NCBI GenBank assembly: GCA_035772735.1
Contig: JASDFA010000018.1
Span: 59,674,001 to 59,738,000 of the forward strand
Length of the DNA stretch: 64,000 nt
DNA from: Datura wrightii
Taxonomy: Eukaryota > Streptophyta > Magnoliopsida > Solanales > Solanaceae
Reading direction: 5' to 3'
A program made the position numbers and the translations under genes. Positions 32,973 to 45,233 of this stretch are shown here, one piece after another (the stretch's first letter is position 1; every line of letters begins with the position of its first letter). The notes under the pieces are model-generated. The model searched no databases. It had not been told where the DNA came from and saw nothing but the letters and a program-made list of their open reading frames with translations.

Positions 32973-34485
32973 TGTTGCGCTCCAGCACTCGCAAGTGTAC
33001 ACGGTCGTACAAGTAATATAGTGGCCCTTTTTTTAAGAGCCGGATGTCGAACCCACAGGGACTGGACCAAACCCGCTAATTATCCAGTTCAAGTGTGATA
33101 TTAACTTTCACAAGTGTTGATTATAAAAGTTTTCGATAAATTCTATTTAAATCTAGGGGTGGTCACAGGAATACTCTGAAACAATATAAGAAGCAACTAG
33201 AGCCAAGGCCGGATAATCATGCAATGCTACCCTTTGTAATGGTTCAAGTATGAAATTATCAATTGTTGTCTCACATAGTTGAAAATGCGATGTTCATGGT
33301 CTCTCGAGCCTCTAAACACGATAAACTAGCCTCACAACTACATCGTTGAGCGGGGATGTGACATTCTAGTTCGTGGGCAATTCAACTACATGGATGTGGT
33401 TTACGGGGTTTATGCTCTTGATTATGGACTTTCATACCTCTAATCATTTAACTCAGATTAGCTTCACAACTACTTCTACGAGTGGTGGAGTAACAATTCT
33501 AAGCCGGTGTCTTGCTATCATCCCGTTTTATCAACCAAGCAAGGCAAATTAGGTATAATTTCTATCCTAACTGCGAATCATATCGGAAGATAAGAACTTG
33601 CTCCCTACATTCTCTTGTTCTTGCCTAGGGTTATTTTCTCAAGCTTTTATCTAGGTGTAACGTGTGTGTTTTCATGGTGATCAATCATAAAAACAACCAT
33701 AATTAAGAACATAAGACAAAACAACAATTAATAACTTAAAACCAAAATAAATTCACATAGTCACAATCATATCTTGTGGCCGCACCCCTAGAGGAAGGGT
33801 TCTAGCCACTCAAATTCGTATAATTACAAGAAAACATAATTAATGAAACATACTTACAAGAATTGGTAGAAGAGAAAATGAAATTTAAGATCCCTAGGTG
33901 AGTTCTCCCACTTCTCCCTTCACTCCTTAGTAGTTTTTCAGAAATATTACGTGACAAAATATTTCTAGGAGCTAAGGACCTATTTATAGTAAATGAGAGA
34001 TGTATAAAATTATGCCCGGCATGGAATAGCTACGTGGCACGGAGGTGGTCACGCCAATTTACCTCCGTGACACAGAGGAATCGCGGAGGCAATCTGGAAT
34101 TTGCATCAAACACACGCCAGGCAGCCCCTTGCCGTGATGGCAGCGTGTCACGCTGCTTGTGCAGCGCGTTTGGGGTCGTGACACGCCCTTGTCGCACAGC
34201 CTGGCCTGCCGTGGCACATAGCTGTCGCGCAGGTGGGCTGCTTCGCGTGTCCTCCTTGCCGACTTTCGCGTTTCGCTTCCGATTCCATTCCTCCACTTCA
34301 CCAACTCATAGATTAGTTCCTCAAATTCATTTTAAACCTACAAAAACAAGACTAATCATGTTGGTTAGTATATATATATTCACATTTACATAAAATTACA
34401 TGAGAATATATATAAATAAGTAGATAAATAAGACGAAAACTAAGTTATAAAGTATCACTTGGGCATGCCATTTTGCCAATGATCT
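32973..34485 (-). repeat. Element F 3' LTR
   Basis: Plus-strand view TGTTGCGCTCCAGC...GCCAATGATCT; the outer tip is slightly decayed relative to the 5' copy. The TATA-like ACTATAAATA (minus) is at 33990-33981; the GC-rich block is at 34035-34250. Confidence 0.9.
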
Positions 34486-34523
34486 CCTACCCCACACTTA
34501 AAGCCTTGTTCGTCCTCAAACAA
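34486..34523 (-). other. Element F polypurine tract and stem-loop
   Basis: Minus strand: TTGTTTG-AGGA-CGAACAA (34523-34506, 7-bp stem with one G-T wobble), then GGCTTTAAGTGTGGGGTAGG to the LTR. Confidence 0.85.
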
Positions 34524-36085
34524 CCCTTTTACATCTCATGTAAATGAAGACTCACACATAGTTAATTTAGCAAGAGAATTCAAGCTACGACTATAATGAT
34601 TATTTAAGATAGCAAGTTAAAAATAGAGCATGCACGATTTAATCATTGAAATGAAATACAACTATGTTAAGACTTCCTAACCTCAAGAATCGACTCTCAA
34701 TCTTAGCAAACTCATGCAAATCAACCGATCAAGAAATCCGACAAGAATGTTATCTCTCATTAAACATGTGCCCTCACAACAAGAGAGTTACCCATTTTTA
34801 CTCGCAAGTTTTTAAAACACAACATGTATGGGTATATGAATAGAATTACGCTCACTCTCTCAAAGAATTCACATGCATCATGTAGTGAACCATAAGCTTG
34901 CCCTTAGTGTTTTACTCCACTAATTTAAGGATGTATGAATATAAGATCAAATAGGACTTAATGGGTTGTAATGTAAGCTAAGGGAAGGGTAGGTACTATT
35001 ATGGATAATCACAATGGCTATCTTCCCCAAGCACTTTTAATACATCCAACATTCATTAAGGCCATCTCTTTTCTTACTTCCTCCTCATTCTTTTCAATCT
35101 TAAATTTTCTCCTCTTGTTCCCATTTCTTTAAGCACACTCAGCTTATTAGTAAGGAGTACTTAAGCACTTTTTTCATTCATTTATTTTCTTACTCCCTAC
35201 CAATACCCAAGCATTTTCAAACAATTGCACCTTTGACCTTTTCTCAACTCTTACAACCGCTACTTTTTCTTTTTTTCCATGCTTCTCACTCCTTCACTCT
35301 TTGGAATTTTTCACTTAAGCGCTTAGGAGTTGTGGATCAAATTCAAGGCTAATGAAAGAAAAATGATTAAGCTTATGTTGTAGCTATCAAAGAATAGGCT
35401 TAAGGCTCAATGGGGCTCACTAGGATTCAACATTCAAGGTAGGTAACGTGAGGGATAACAAGTAGGTTCATTCAAAGAAATGCCTAAATCATCTCATACA
35501 ATCCACATCCTTCATTTTGTTTTATATACACGCCAGGAAAGTTCTAGACACTCCACAGTAGCATGGAATATTCGAAAAACTTCCACTCACAGCACATGCT
35601 CAATTCAAGACACATTCAGCAGACTCTTAACTCAGCTAATCACAAAAATTCAGAATTAAGCTTCAATCACATTGAGTCAAATTCAAGAGCCTAAGTGTCT
35701 CAAAAAACGTTATACACTTCTTACATGCTTCAACACTAACCACACTTGTATCTTACAATCGTGTATAGCACATAACACGAACATCAAGCCATCAATTAGC
35801 TACGAGTTCAAAACCAAAACCTATTGACTAATTTTCCCTCAAGATGGTCGTCATCCATCCATTGTCGGAAATAGTCTCTAACTATAACTAAACACTATAT
35901 ATAGACAAATAAAATTTTTATTCTTCGGTTCAAAGACTCCCCGTCGGAAAAGAACCGAAAAGAAAAACCAACAGGTGGTGAAGTCATGCTAAACTCAAAA
36001 ATTTTCCAATATGTATCAAGCACTACATTCACCAAAATCATTAAGCACAAAATTTTTGAAATTTCCCTCACCCCACACTTGAATC
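34524..36085 (-). other. Element F 3' non-coding region
   Basis: No gene. Shares with E, H and I the TTCGGTTC...GAACCGAA stem (35924-35959), the GGTCGTCATCCATCCATTG block near 35847, CTTAAGCGCTTAGGAG near 35313, and a segment starting AAGGCTCAATGGGGCTCACT near 35402. The PPT-like tract CCCCACACTT (plus view) is at 36071-36080. Confidence 0.6.
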
Positions 36086-36105
36086 ATGCTATGTCCCCAA
36101 AGCAT
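36071..36105 (-). other. Internal stem-loop plus second PPT-like tract, element F
   Basis: Minus strand ATGCTTTG-GGGA-CATAGCAT (36105-36086), an 8-bp stem with one T-T mismatch, then ATTCAAGTGTGGGGTGAGGG. Same layout and distance from the LTR as in E. Confidence 0.7.
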
Positions 36106-36355
36106 CTAATTAAAATTTAAAAGGGTGAGAAATACTCCCTGGGCCTCTATGCCTAGTTAACAACATGTTTTTCTTCATTTATGCACAAGTGGGTATTAGA
36201 CCCCACACTTTTCCTCTTCCATGATTTTTAGCTTCCTCCTCCACGGGTACTCAGACTTCCCCTCTTTCTGTGCCTAACTTTCCACCAAAAACAACACAAA
36301 TTGAAGATAAACAAAAACACATAAACAAAAATCACAAATTGTACCTGCGGTACCT

Positions 36356-36402
36356 TTGGGTTGCCTCCCAAGCAGCGCCTTATTTTATGTCGTGGCACGA
36401 TG
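36356..36402 (-). other. Post-pol tandem stem-loops, element F
   Basis: TTGGG-AGGCAA-CCCAA (36371-36356, minus) with the conserved GGCGCTGCTTGGG word. The upstream ATCGTGCCACGACAT stem near 36400 is decayed. Confidence 0.65.
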
Positions 36403-36415
36403 TGGACTATCCTGT

Positions 36416-36650
36416 TCAGGACATCCTCATACCTAGGTTCCCTTTCGAGAACCATCTCCTTTTCTTTTGATTTTTAGAGGAAACAGCCTCCACTCTATTT
36501 CTCTCTTCCTCTAACTTCTTATCAAACTGAAGCCCTTTATCAGACTTGGGCTGAACACTTATCATTACCTTTGGCCGTGGACTTGTAGAATCTACCACCC
36601 CACACTTATCCTCTGACAACACACTAACCTTACACAGTTTTCTATTGTGT
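36416..36650 (-). CDS. Element F unassigned short frame between protease and stem-loops
   Basis: The frame from 36622 to 36416 (68 codons) is Lys/Arg/Ser-rich, with KKLEEERNRVEAVSSKNQKK and a KRRWFSKG stretch. It is not RT, RNase H or integrase and does not match the integrase tail retained in H. It may be the filler left by the deletion that removed pol, or captured sequence. No function assigned. Confidence 0.35.
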
Positions 36651-36676
36651 GTGGGTAGGTTATTCTCTTGGTATAC

Positions 36677-38026
36677 TCAGAAGAGTTCTTCTTCATCCTC
36701 GACCCTCATTTTCAGGGTCCCTGCTCTTAAGTCAATTACCGCTCCTCCGGTGGCTAAGAATGGTCGTCCCAAGATTAAGGGTACCTGGTCATCAACATGA
36801 AAATCTAAGATAATAAAATCAGCAGGTATAATAAACTTACCCACTTTAATGAGAAGGTCCTCTATGATTCCATCCGGTGCCACTCGCGACTTATCCGCTA
36901 GCTGCAGCATCAATCTTGTTCGTCGCGGTTGCCCCAACCTCAGGGTGTTAAATAAAGATAGGGGCATTAGATTAACTGTTGCCCCTATATCACATAGGGC
37001 TCGTAGCACTTCAGCTTTACCAATTTGTATGGGGAGGGTAAAACTCCCTGGGTCTTTGAGCTTCTTCGGGATTTTGCTCAATACCCTGTGATTGCACTCC
37101 TCTGTCAGTGCTACTATTTGGAAATCCACTAATCTCACTTTGTTAGCCATCACATCCTTCAAGTATTTAGCATACTTGGGCATTCCCTGCAAAACATCAA
37201 TAAGAGGCAAATTTATGTGAAGTTCTTTGAAAATCTCAAAGAACTTTTTGAAGCATTCCTCCTCCTTGCTCTTTCTGAATCTCTGCGGAAATGGGGGTGG
37301 TGGTCTTTGTGTTATCTGCAATGATGATTCTGCATTTTGTTGCATAGCACTCTGATTCTCTCCCTTGTCAGTGGATGGTCCTTGTCTAACCAACTCCGAC
37401 TGCACCTCATTTCTTTTCTCCTTTGGCACTGCATCAGCTAATTGTTTGCCACTCCTCAGACTGATGGCGTTGACCTGACGGGGGTTAGGATCTATGTCAC
37501 TTGGTAGTCCTCCCTGCAGTCTCATGTTTTGAGCAGCTGCTATCTGACCTATCTGCTTTTCTAGATTGCGGGTGGCCAATTGCTGATTCTTCAAGTCTGA
37601 TGCCATCCTCGCCTGATTTTCTGCTAATTGAGTCTGGGTCTCTATGATTTTCTGCAACGTTTCCTCATTGTTTCTTCTTAACTGGCCATCATTCTGCCTA
37701 TTCTGCTGATACTGCTGCTGTTGAGGTTGTTGATAACTTTGCTTTTGATTTCCAGCCCAAGAAAAATTCGGGTGGCTCTGCCAATTTTTATTATAGTTGT
37801 TTCCAAAATTCTGAGTGTTCCTCTGCACATTCCCAACAAAATTAACTGATTCCGGATTGGCTCCACAAGATTCTGTATTGTGCCCATTATTCCCACAAAT
37901 TTCACACCAACTCGGAGCTTGCTGAACTGCAATAACCTGGCCCTGTTGTTGGTTCATACTCAGTTTGTTGAATTGAGTCATCATTTGATGCTGGAATGAA
38001 GCTAACTGTGCCACCAAGGCATTCAT
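36677..38026 (-). pseudogene. Element F gag C-terminal part and protease (449 codons open)
   Basis: Residues 41-54 form a CCHC knuckle (CEICGNNGHNTESC). Then come a Gln-rich stretch (95-115) and a PPPPFPQRF proline motif (about 243-251). The protease has ALCDIGATVNLMP at 343-355; the catalytic triad is DIG, a variant of the DLG seen in H. ILGRPFLAT is the later protease motif. The frame continues from 38572-38084 after one stop (tryptophan-type TGG to TGA). This is the best-preserved protease in the window. Confidence 0.85.
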
Positions 38027-38892
38027 ACCATCTACTTCTATCAGCCCTGCTCTTTTTCCTATCCCTCTCGATGATTCACTATGTCATTCTGGATTTCCCT
38101 GTGCAATTCTATTCAACATCGTGTACAGCTCATCATACGTCTTCTCTAAGGCTTGCCCACCCGATGCAGAGTCTAGCAAAATTTTTGTATGTGGGTCTAG
38201 ACTTTCTACAAAGGTATGAACCAGCACTTCATTCGATTTTTGGTGATGGGGACAGTCTCTTAATAATGACTTGAATCTTTCCCAATCCAAATATAAATTC
38301 TCATCAGGCCTCTGCTTGAAACTCAGTATTTCACTTCTCAATTTTGCAGTCTTGCCTGAAGGAAAGAATCTGATCAAGAACTTCCTTGCCAAATCATCCC
38401 AAGAATTTATGGAGTTCGGTGGCTCAGCTTTCAACCACCTTTTGGCCTCTCCCAACAATGAAAATGGGAAGAGGCTAAGTCGTACATAGTCTGTGGACAC
38501 ACCGATGGGGACAAAAGTGTCACTAATCTCTAAAAGGTTCTGTAGGTGCTGCTGTGGGTCCTCATGTGCCATCCCAGTGAATGACCACTAGAATGTAACA
38601 GCTGCACCATGTTCTGTTTCAATTCAAAGTTCCCTCCAGGTTCTGGTTTACGAATACTAGAGTTCATATTCGTCGCTTGTGGGATAGCCACTTCGCGAAG
38701 TGGTCTGGCTGCCATTGCTTTCGGTGACAATTGCGCTTGTCCTACGGGTGGTTGTTGTTGTACCTTTTCTTGAAGTCCTTTCAGCTTTTGCTCAAGAGCT
38801 ATTCTCCTTCGCAAATGAATTTGACGTTCTGGTTCAAGCAACGGTTCCACAAGCTCTCTATTCCTAGCCAGCTCAGCAAGACAACCTGTCAC
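38027..38892 (-). pseudogene. Element F gag N-terminal part
   Basis: 38892-38530 carries the RKPEPGGNFELKQNMVQLLH segment, and 38572-38084 the capsid signature LLEISDTFVPIGVSTDYVRL, GEAKRWLKAEPPNS and FLIRFFPSGKTAKLRSEIL. A one-base shift near 38575 separates them; a stop lies between 38084 and 38026. These are Athila-type gag words, very close to H. Confidence 0.85.
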
Positions 38893-38907
38893 CTACAATA
38901 AGTCAGA

Positions 38908-39001
38908 CTAAGACCAAGTTTCTCAACACTTAAGGAAATTAAAAATCACACAAAAACACACAAATTTACTAAACATCGTCGAGTCCCCAGCAACGGCGCC
39001 A
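38908..39001 (-). other. Element F primer-binding site and leader
   Basis: Primer site TGGCGCCGTTGCTGGGGA at 39001-38984 (one change from E). The CTTAAGTGTTGAGAAACTTG leader word lies at 38934-38908, just before gag. Confidence 0.85.
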
Positions 39002-39007
39002 AAAACT

Positions 39008-40510
39008 TGTTGCGCTCCAGCGCACTCGCAAGTGTACGCAGTCGTACAAGTAATATAGTGGCCCTTTTTAAGAGCTGGATGTCGAACCCACAGGGACTGG
39101 ACCAATTCAGCTAATTATCAAGTTCAAGTGTGATACTAACTTTCACAAGTGTTGATTATAAAAGTTTTCGATAAATTCTATTTAAATCTAGGGGTGGTCA
39201 CAGGAATACTCTGAAACAATATAAGAAGCAACTAGAGCCAAGGTCGGATAATCATGCAATGCTACCCTTTGTAATGGTTCAAGTATGAAATTATCAATTG
39301 TTGTCTCACATAGTTGAAAATGCGATGTCATGGTCTCTCGAGCCTCTAAACGCGACAAACTAGCCTCACAACTACATCGTTGAGCGGGGATGTGACATTC
39401 TAGTTCGTGGGCAATTCAACTACATGGATGTGGTTTACGGGGTTTATGCTCTTGATTATGGACTTTCGTACCTCTAATCATTTAACTCAGATTAGCTTCA
39501 CAACTATTTCTATGAGTGGTGGAGTGACAATTCTAAGTCGGTGTCTTGCTATCATCTCGTTTTATCAACCAAGCAAGGCAAATTAGGTATAATTTCTATC
39601 CTAACTGCGAATCATATCGGAAGATAAGAACTTGCTCCCTACATTCTCTTGTTCTTGACTAGGGTTACTTTCTCAAGCTTTTATCTAGGTGTAACTTGTG
39701 TGTTTTCATGATGATCAATCATAAAAACAATCATAATTAAGAACATAAGACAAAACAACAATTAATAACTTAAAACCAAAACAAATTCACATAGTCACAA
39801 TCATATCTTGTGTCCTCACCCCTAGAGGAAGGGTTCTAGCCACTCAAGTTCGTATAATTACAAGAAAACATAATTAACGTAACATACTTACAAGAATTGG
39901 TAGAAGAGAAGATGAAATTTAAGAACCCTAGGGTGAGTTCTCCCACTTCTCCCTTCACTCCTTGGTAGTTTTTCAAAAATATTACGTGACAAATGCTAAG
40001 GGACATATTTATAGTAAATGAGAGGTGTATAAAATTATGCCCAGCATGGAATAGCTACGTGGCACGGAGATGGTCGCACCAATTTACCTCTGTGACACGG
40101 AGGAATCGCGGAAGCAATCTGGAATTTGCATCAAACACACACCAGGAAGCCCCTTGCCGCGATGGCAACGTGTCACACTGCTTGTGCAGCGCGTTTGGGG
40201 CTGTGACATGCCCTTGTCACACAGCCTGGCCTACCGTGGCACGTTGCTGTCGCGCAGGTGGGCTGCTTCGCGTGTCCTCCCTGCCGACTTTCGCGTTTCT
40301 CTTCCGATTCCATTCCTCCACTTCACCAACTCATAGATTAGTTCCTCCAATTCATTTTAAACCTACAAAAACAAGACTAATCATGTTGGTTAGTATATAT
40401 ATATTCACATTTACATAAAATTACATGAGAATATATATAAATAAGTAGATAATCAAGACGAAAACTAAGTTATAAAGTATCACTTGGGCATGCCATTTTG
40501 CCCAAGATCA
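39008..40510 (-). repeat. Element F 5' LTR (1,503 bp)
   Basis: Minus strand starts TGATCTTGGGCA(8 nt)TGCCCAAG at 40510 and ends GAGCGCAACA at 39008 beside the primer site. TATA-like near 40005-40014; GC-rich block 40060-40260. Confidence 0.93.
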
Positions 40511-40515
40511 GTTTC

Positions 40516-41434
40516 TCATCTCTTTCATCTCAATTCTCTTTGGGTCTTCAATCAAGTTAAAGATTCCTTAAGCCCAGGTATATAGGGTTATGAATGGGGG
40601 AAATCCTTCCACCTTCATGCCCTTTTTATGTTCAATTCTATGATATCTACTCCTCAAGCTCCAAACTGTGAAATTCTAATGTTAGACCCAATTCAATGCA
40701 CTTATCCATGATCTCTATATGGGTTCAATTCACTCACGTTCTAATTGATGAATTATGGTTCTTAGGGCAGATTTGACTCATCCGAAATACCTCGACTTTT
40801 TTAGAAACCCCTTATTTGATCAAACAGACTTGCTCTTAGAAAAAGAACATTGTAGAGAATCCTTGCCCACCAATTTCTTACTAATTCAGGATTTCAAGTT
40901 TATGGTGATTTTGCCTTATTATGCATGATTTATGATTTTCAAGTTTATGAGCCCATGATTTCTAGTGTGATGAATTATCAAAGTATGCATCAATATTTAT
41001 GAATTCTTACACTTATGATTCCATGATTTCAAATTATGTGAATATGATTTCATGATTTGGGCAAGCCCATATAAAGTCAAGTATATTTCACCATGATTTT
41101 TAGCCAAGGCTTACAAGATAGTTTAAAGAGATGTTTTGGAGTGAAGACTTCCCAAGAAACAAATTTAAGTTATGTTTTAATAATATGATTATGAGCGATA
41201 TGTATGTATTGGGAGTAGCTTCTAACACTAAGTAGACGAGGAATTCCGAGGACCCAGGTCTCATAACTATGCGCCACAGTATATATATATTCATATTTGA
41301 GACCTCTCAAGAGAGTTTTTCCCCCGCCCAAGGGCACACCAGTGATATCACACCTTAATTATTCTTTGCCCTGGAAAGGCTTAGGACGGATCTACCCACT
41401 TGAGCGAGATAGTTAGGGCATCATGTAAGCTCTA
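40516..41434 (+). repeat. Element B 3' LTR, last visible piece
   Basis: Continues from the F site. Contains GGGAGTAGCTTCTAACACTAAG near 41210 and ends GGGCATCATGTAAGCTCTA at 41434, where element G starts. The end of this LTR lies beyond the window. Confidence 0.8.
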
Positions 41435-43243
41435 TGTCACGACCCGAACATAGGCCCGGATCGAGGCACGGGACAAGGAGCCTCGAGAGACTCCAAGTCG
41501 ACCCATGGCACGAACATACATCTAACTCAATCAATAAAGCGGAAGAGTTGACATGATAAACATAATGAAAATCTCATCATAACATAACATCGAAGTCGGA
41601 AATCACATGGTACATGATGAGTTGATTACTACATATAGTATAAAAGCATCTACATAACTGATGGATTGATGGGACAACACCCCAACAAACCCCAAAAGTC
41701 TAAAAACTGAAAGTGCGAGATATTTGATAGCAAATCCTCCTCGGGGAATGAGGACTCACCACTAGGCTGGATGCTAAAACTGGAATCAACTAATGGCGAG
41801 GCTAAGACTGAAGATCTTAGCCTATATCATAAAACGATACACCATAGAGTATACGTTCAGTGCGTAGAATGTACCAAGTATGCAAGGTAAGTAAAATGGA
41901 CATTTAAAATACATCAAAATGCATAAGAGTAGGACAACATGATCATGACATAAATATCATAATGTAACATAAGGCTCAAGGTTTTCAAAACATTCGTAAA
42001 TCAGTCATAATCATGCTCACGAGAGAAAAGATTTATTACACATGACTTGAGCCAAAGTATATAATCATAATCATACATAAATCATGAGGAACAGTGGGAG
42101 ATTCTTATAAACAACATATCCCATATGAGCACATATGGAGCCCGACCTGTAAACCCCTAGTCAGGAGGGTGTTCGTACCATACCAAAGGTAGAACCATGA
42201 AAGGTGTGATAAATTCATGATGAGCATTTGAAAGGAATCATACCATAATTCATAAATCATAATGGGATAAAGAGGATTGAGATCATAATGAAATCATAAA
42301 TTGATTTTTCATAAAAATATGTATAATTATGCATAATTTGATTTAAATCTGAATTTATAAATTTATATTCAAAATAGTTATAAATTACGCCCATAGATCA
42401 TAAAACATGACTTAATTCATGAAAGGATTTCACCCATAGATAACTCATAGAGAAATTCACAAGAATTAGATTAAACCATATATATGATGGAACTTAAATT
42501 ATAGAAGTAGAATCTCATGGAATTGATAGAAGTTTGGGCATGAGAGTGGAAGGAACTCTCATTCATAGCCTCACATACCTAGGTAAATTGATTTCTCCCT
42601 CTTCCTTTAACACCCAAAAGAAATTGAGGAAGAATGATGGATTTAAGCTTTGATCACCTCTAAGAGCCTCCTAGTCTTGCATGCATGGAGTGGTAAGGCT
42701 TAGATAGGTTTTACTCTTTAAAAACCCTCATAATTGATCTTAAACAACGTATTTTAGGCCTTAGGACCATAGAAATTATAGAAAAGCCCTTAATAAATTC
42801 GCAGAATATAACTGACTGCTAGTCCCAACGAGGGACTGGACGAATCGTCAACCTGGACCACGACTCATGGCCTTCATTCGTCGAGTGCACTACCCATTTT
42901 TCCTCAACGGGTCTCCATGAGGACCTAACGGATCGTCCTTGGTGACCACGACTTTTGATCACCTCTCGTGGTCACCACTGTCCAAAAACCATTGACCCTT
43001 GACCAATCTTGACCGTGGCTGACTCAACGAGTCGTGGGGTCTAACCACGACTTGTGGTCATGCCCGTGGTGTCTTCAAATGACAAATTCCAGAACTTATA
43101 GCCAGCTCCTCACCACGAGTCACCTAATGACTTGTGTTCACCCCCACGGGTCACAGAATGACTCGTTCTATGACCTGGTGCAGTTTTTCAATTTTCTTCA
43201 TTTCAACTCCCGGGTCTAATCTTAGGGCTTCCGGGGCATTACA
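41435..43243 (-). repeat. Element G 3' LTR (1,809 bp)
   Basis: Plus view starts TGTCACGACCCGAACATAGG and ends CCGGGGCATTACA. Carries the palindrome TATCAT-AAA-ACGATA (41825-41839) and, near the U3 end (42820-43180), many ACCACGACTCGTGG-type words. Confidence 0.9.
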
Positions 43244-43278
43244 ATATCTCCCCTTGGGAACATTCGTCTTCGAATGTT
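43244..43278 (-). other. Element G polypurine tract and stem-loop
   Basis: Minus strand AACATTCG-AAGA-CGAATGTT (43278-43259), a perfect 8-bp stem, followed by CCCAAGGGGAGATAT against the LTR. Confidence 0.88.
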
Positions 43279-43499
43279 GGAAAACATACTAAAAAGTAGA
43301 CAAATGCAATCATCATATTCAAACACTGATTATTTAAGTTGAAAACTGATGGAATGACTAGCTCCGAACTGAACTACACAGTTGAACTGAATTCACGAAC
43401 CATACATACATACTTTGACATAAAAGAAACTTGGGCACATGAATTGAACATGAAAACTAAATTAAGTACTAGGGAAAAAATTGATACCTCAAACTGAAA

Positions 43500-44941
43500 C
43501 GGAGCCCGAAGGGAATAGGTGTGGGTATCTAGCCATCATATCCGCTTTGGCTTCCCATGTAGCTCCCTCAACATGCTGATTCCTCCATAACACCTTGATT
43601 GAAGCTACCTCCTTGTTCCTTAGCCTCCGAACCTAACATCTCCATCGGAATCTCCTCATAGCTAAGTCTCTCTCTCACACCCACACTCTCCATAGGAACC
43701 ACTAAAGCTAGATCACCTAAACAGTTCTTCAAGAGTGATACATGAAAGACAGGATGAACGGAAGCTAATTCTGAGGGAAACTCCAACTCATATGCCAACT
43801 TGCCAACCCGTTTCATAATCCGGTAGGGGCCAATATAACGAGGGTTGAGTTTTCCTTTCTTTCCAAACCTCGTCACTCCCTTCATGGAAGACAACTTCAT
43901 AACACCCAATAATCCACTTCGAACTCTAGTTCTCTCCTTATCACATCGGCATAGGACTTTAGGCGACTTTGAGCTGTTTCCAACCCGTCCCATATGAGTT
44001 AAACCTTCTCCATAGCCTCAAGAACTAAATCTAGTCCTATCATTGTAGCTTCACCGACTTCAAACCAACCAATAAGCAATCTACATCTCCGCCCATAGAG
44101 AGCCTCAAATGGAGCCATCTGAATACTACAATGGTAGTTGTTATTGTACGAAAATTCAATAAGAGGCAAATGGTCATCCCAAATACCCTTGTAGTCAATC
44201 ACACATGCTCTCAACATGTCCTCTAGATTCTGAATTTTCCTCTCCACTTGATCATCTGTTTGCGGGTGACACGTTGTACTGAGCTTGACCTTAGTACCTA
44301 GTTCTCTTTTGAAACGACCACCAAAATTTAGAGGTAAACTGAGTACCTTTGTCCGATATGATGGACAAGGGCACTCCATGCAATCGAACCAACTCTCGAA
44401 TGTATAGCTTGGTATAATCCTCCAAGAAATCAGTGCTTTTGATCGGTAGAAAATGAGCGGCTTTGGTCAACCCGTCTACAACAACCCAAATGGAGTCATA
44501 TTGCCGACGAGTGCGAGATAAACCTGTTATGAAGTCCATATTGAGTTCTTCCAACTTCCAAGTAGGAATGCTAATATCCTGGAGCACACCTCCGAGTCTT
44601 TGGTGCACATCCTTCACCTGCTGATAGTTTGGACACAGCCACAAATTATGCTATATCCTTCTTCATGTCATTCCACTAATAGACTTCCCGTAGGTCACGG
44701 TACATCTTGTGGAACCTGGACGTATAGAATACCTGGATCCATAAGCCTCATGCAATATCCGGTTCCTCAAATCATTAACATCTGGAAAACATAAGTGACC
44801 CTAGTATCAAAGCACACCATCTCCCCCTTTGGAGAAGACCTCTACCTTCTGATTCTGAATGAACTCCTTTAAGTTAACCAAAATAGGGTCCTCAACTTGT
44901 CTAGATTTTACATCAATCACCAAGGACGATTCTGATCCATC
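43500..44941 (-). pseudogene. Element G integrase
   Basis: N-terminal finger near 44690-44620. NMDFITGLSRTRRQYDSIW and WVVVDGLTKAAHF (first Asp) lie in 44644-44291, followed by SIISDKGTQF (second Asp). HPQTDDQVERKI (Glu) lies in 44379-43999, in a shifted frame. The GPY module RYIGPYRIMKRVGKLAYELE is in 43993-43568. All three catalytic residues survive, but two or more frameshifts break the enzyme. Confidence 0.88.
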
Positions 44942-45233
44942 CTAAACTATAACACCGCCATTGGATGAGTCGACCAAACGAACTCTCAACCTTGCAAGTC
45001 GATGCACGTCCTTCACCAGCTCCTTCTTTCCCTCATCTACATGGGACACACTTTCCATGGAGAGTCTACTAAGTGCGTCTGCTACTACATTAGCCTTTCT
45101 CAGATGGTAAAGGACACTCATGTCATAATCCTTAGGTAGCTCCAACCACCTCTTTTGCCGAAGATTGAGATCCTTCTAGGTAAGCACATATTGTAGACTC
45201 TTGTCGTCTGTAACACATCCACGTGGACCTTGT
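44942..45233 (-). pseudogene. Element G RNase H C-terminal part and linker
   Basis: DYDMSVLYHLRKANVVADAL and SRLSMESVSH words (45145-44942) are the usual RNase H end and tether to integrase. The domain is cut at 45233 by element H and resumes at 55119. Confidence 0.85.

Larger units (their letters stand above)
32973..40510 (-). mobile_element. Element F: non-autonomous Athila-like retrotransposon with gag-protease only (7.5 kb)
   Basis: GTTTC flanks both ends (32968-32972 and 40511-40515). On the minus strand: 5' LTR, tRNA-Asp-type primer site, leader, gag-protease, an unassigned ORF, post-pol stem-loops, second PPT-like tract, 3' non-coding region, PPT, 3' LTR. RT, RNase H and integrase are absent. 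Gag has one frameshift and one stop. Confidence 0.93.
15212..41434 (+). mobile_element. Element B: Tekay-like retrotransposon, plus strand, carrying D, E and F in its 3' LTR and cut by G
   Basis: Order: truncated 5' LTR (15212-15546), RT from the middle onward, RNase H, integrase with a MITE, PPT, then a 3' LTR starting TGTAACACCC at 18725. The 3' LTR continues across three insertions: 18725-19338, 32928-32967 and 40516-41434. The last piece stops at TAAGCTCTA where the G LTR starts; the remainder would lie beyond the window. Everything from mid 5' LTR to mid RT has been deleted. Confidence 0.82.

Noticed and set aside
36849..37091. Plus-strand frames inside F and H gag-protease (such as 36849-37091 and 51494-51949)
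   Set aside because: Antisense shadows of the well-recognised minus-strand gag-protease.
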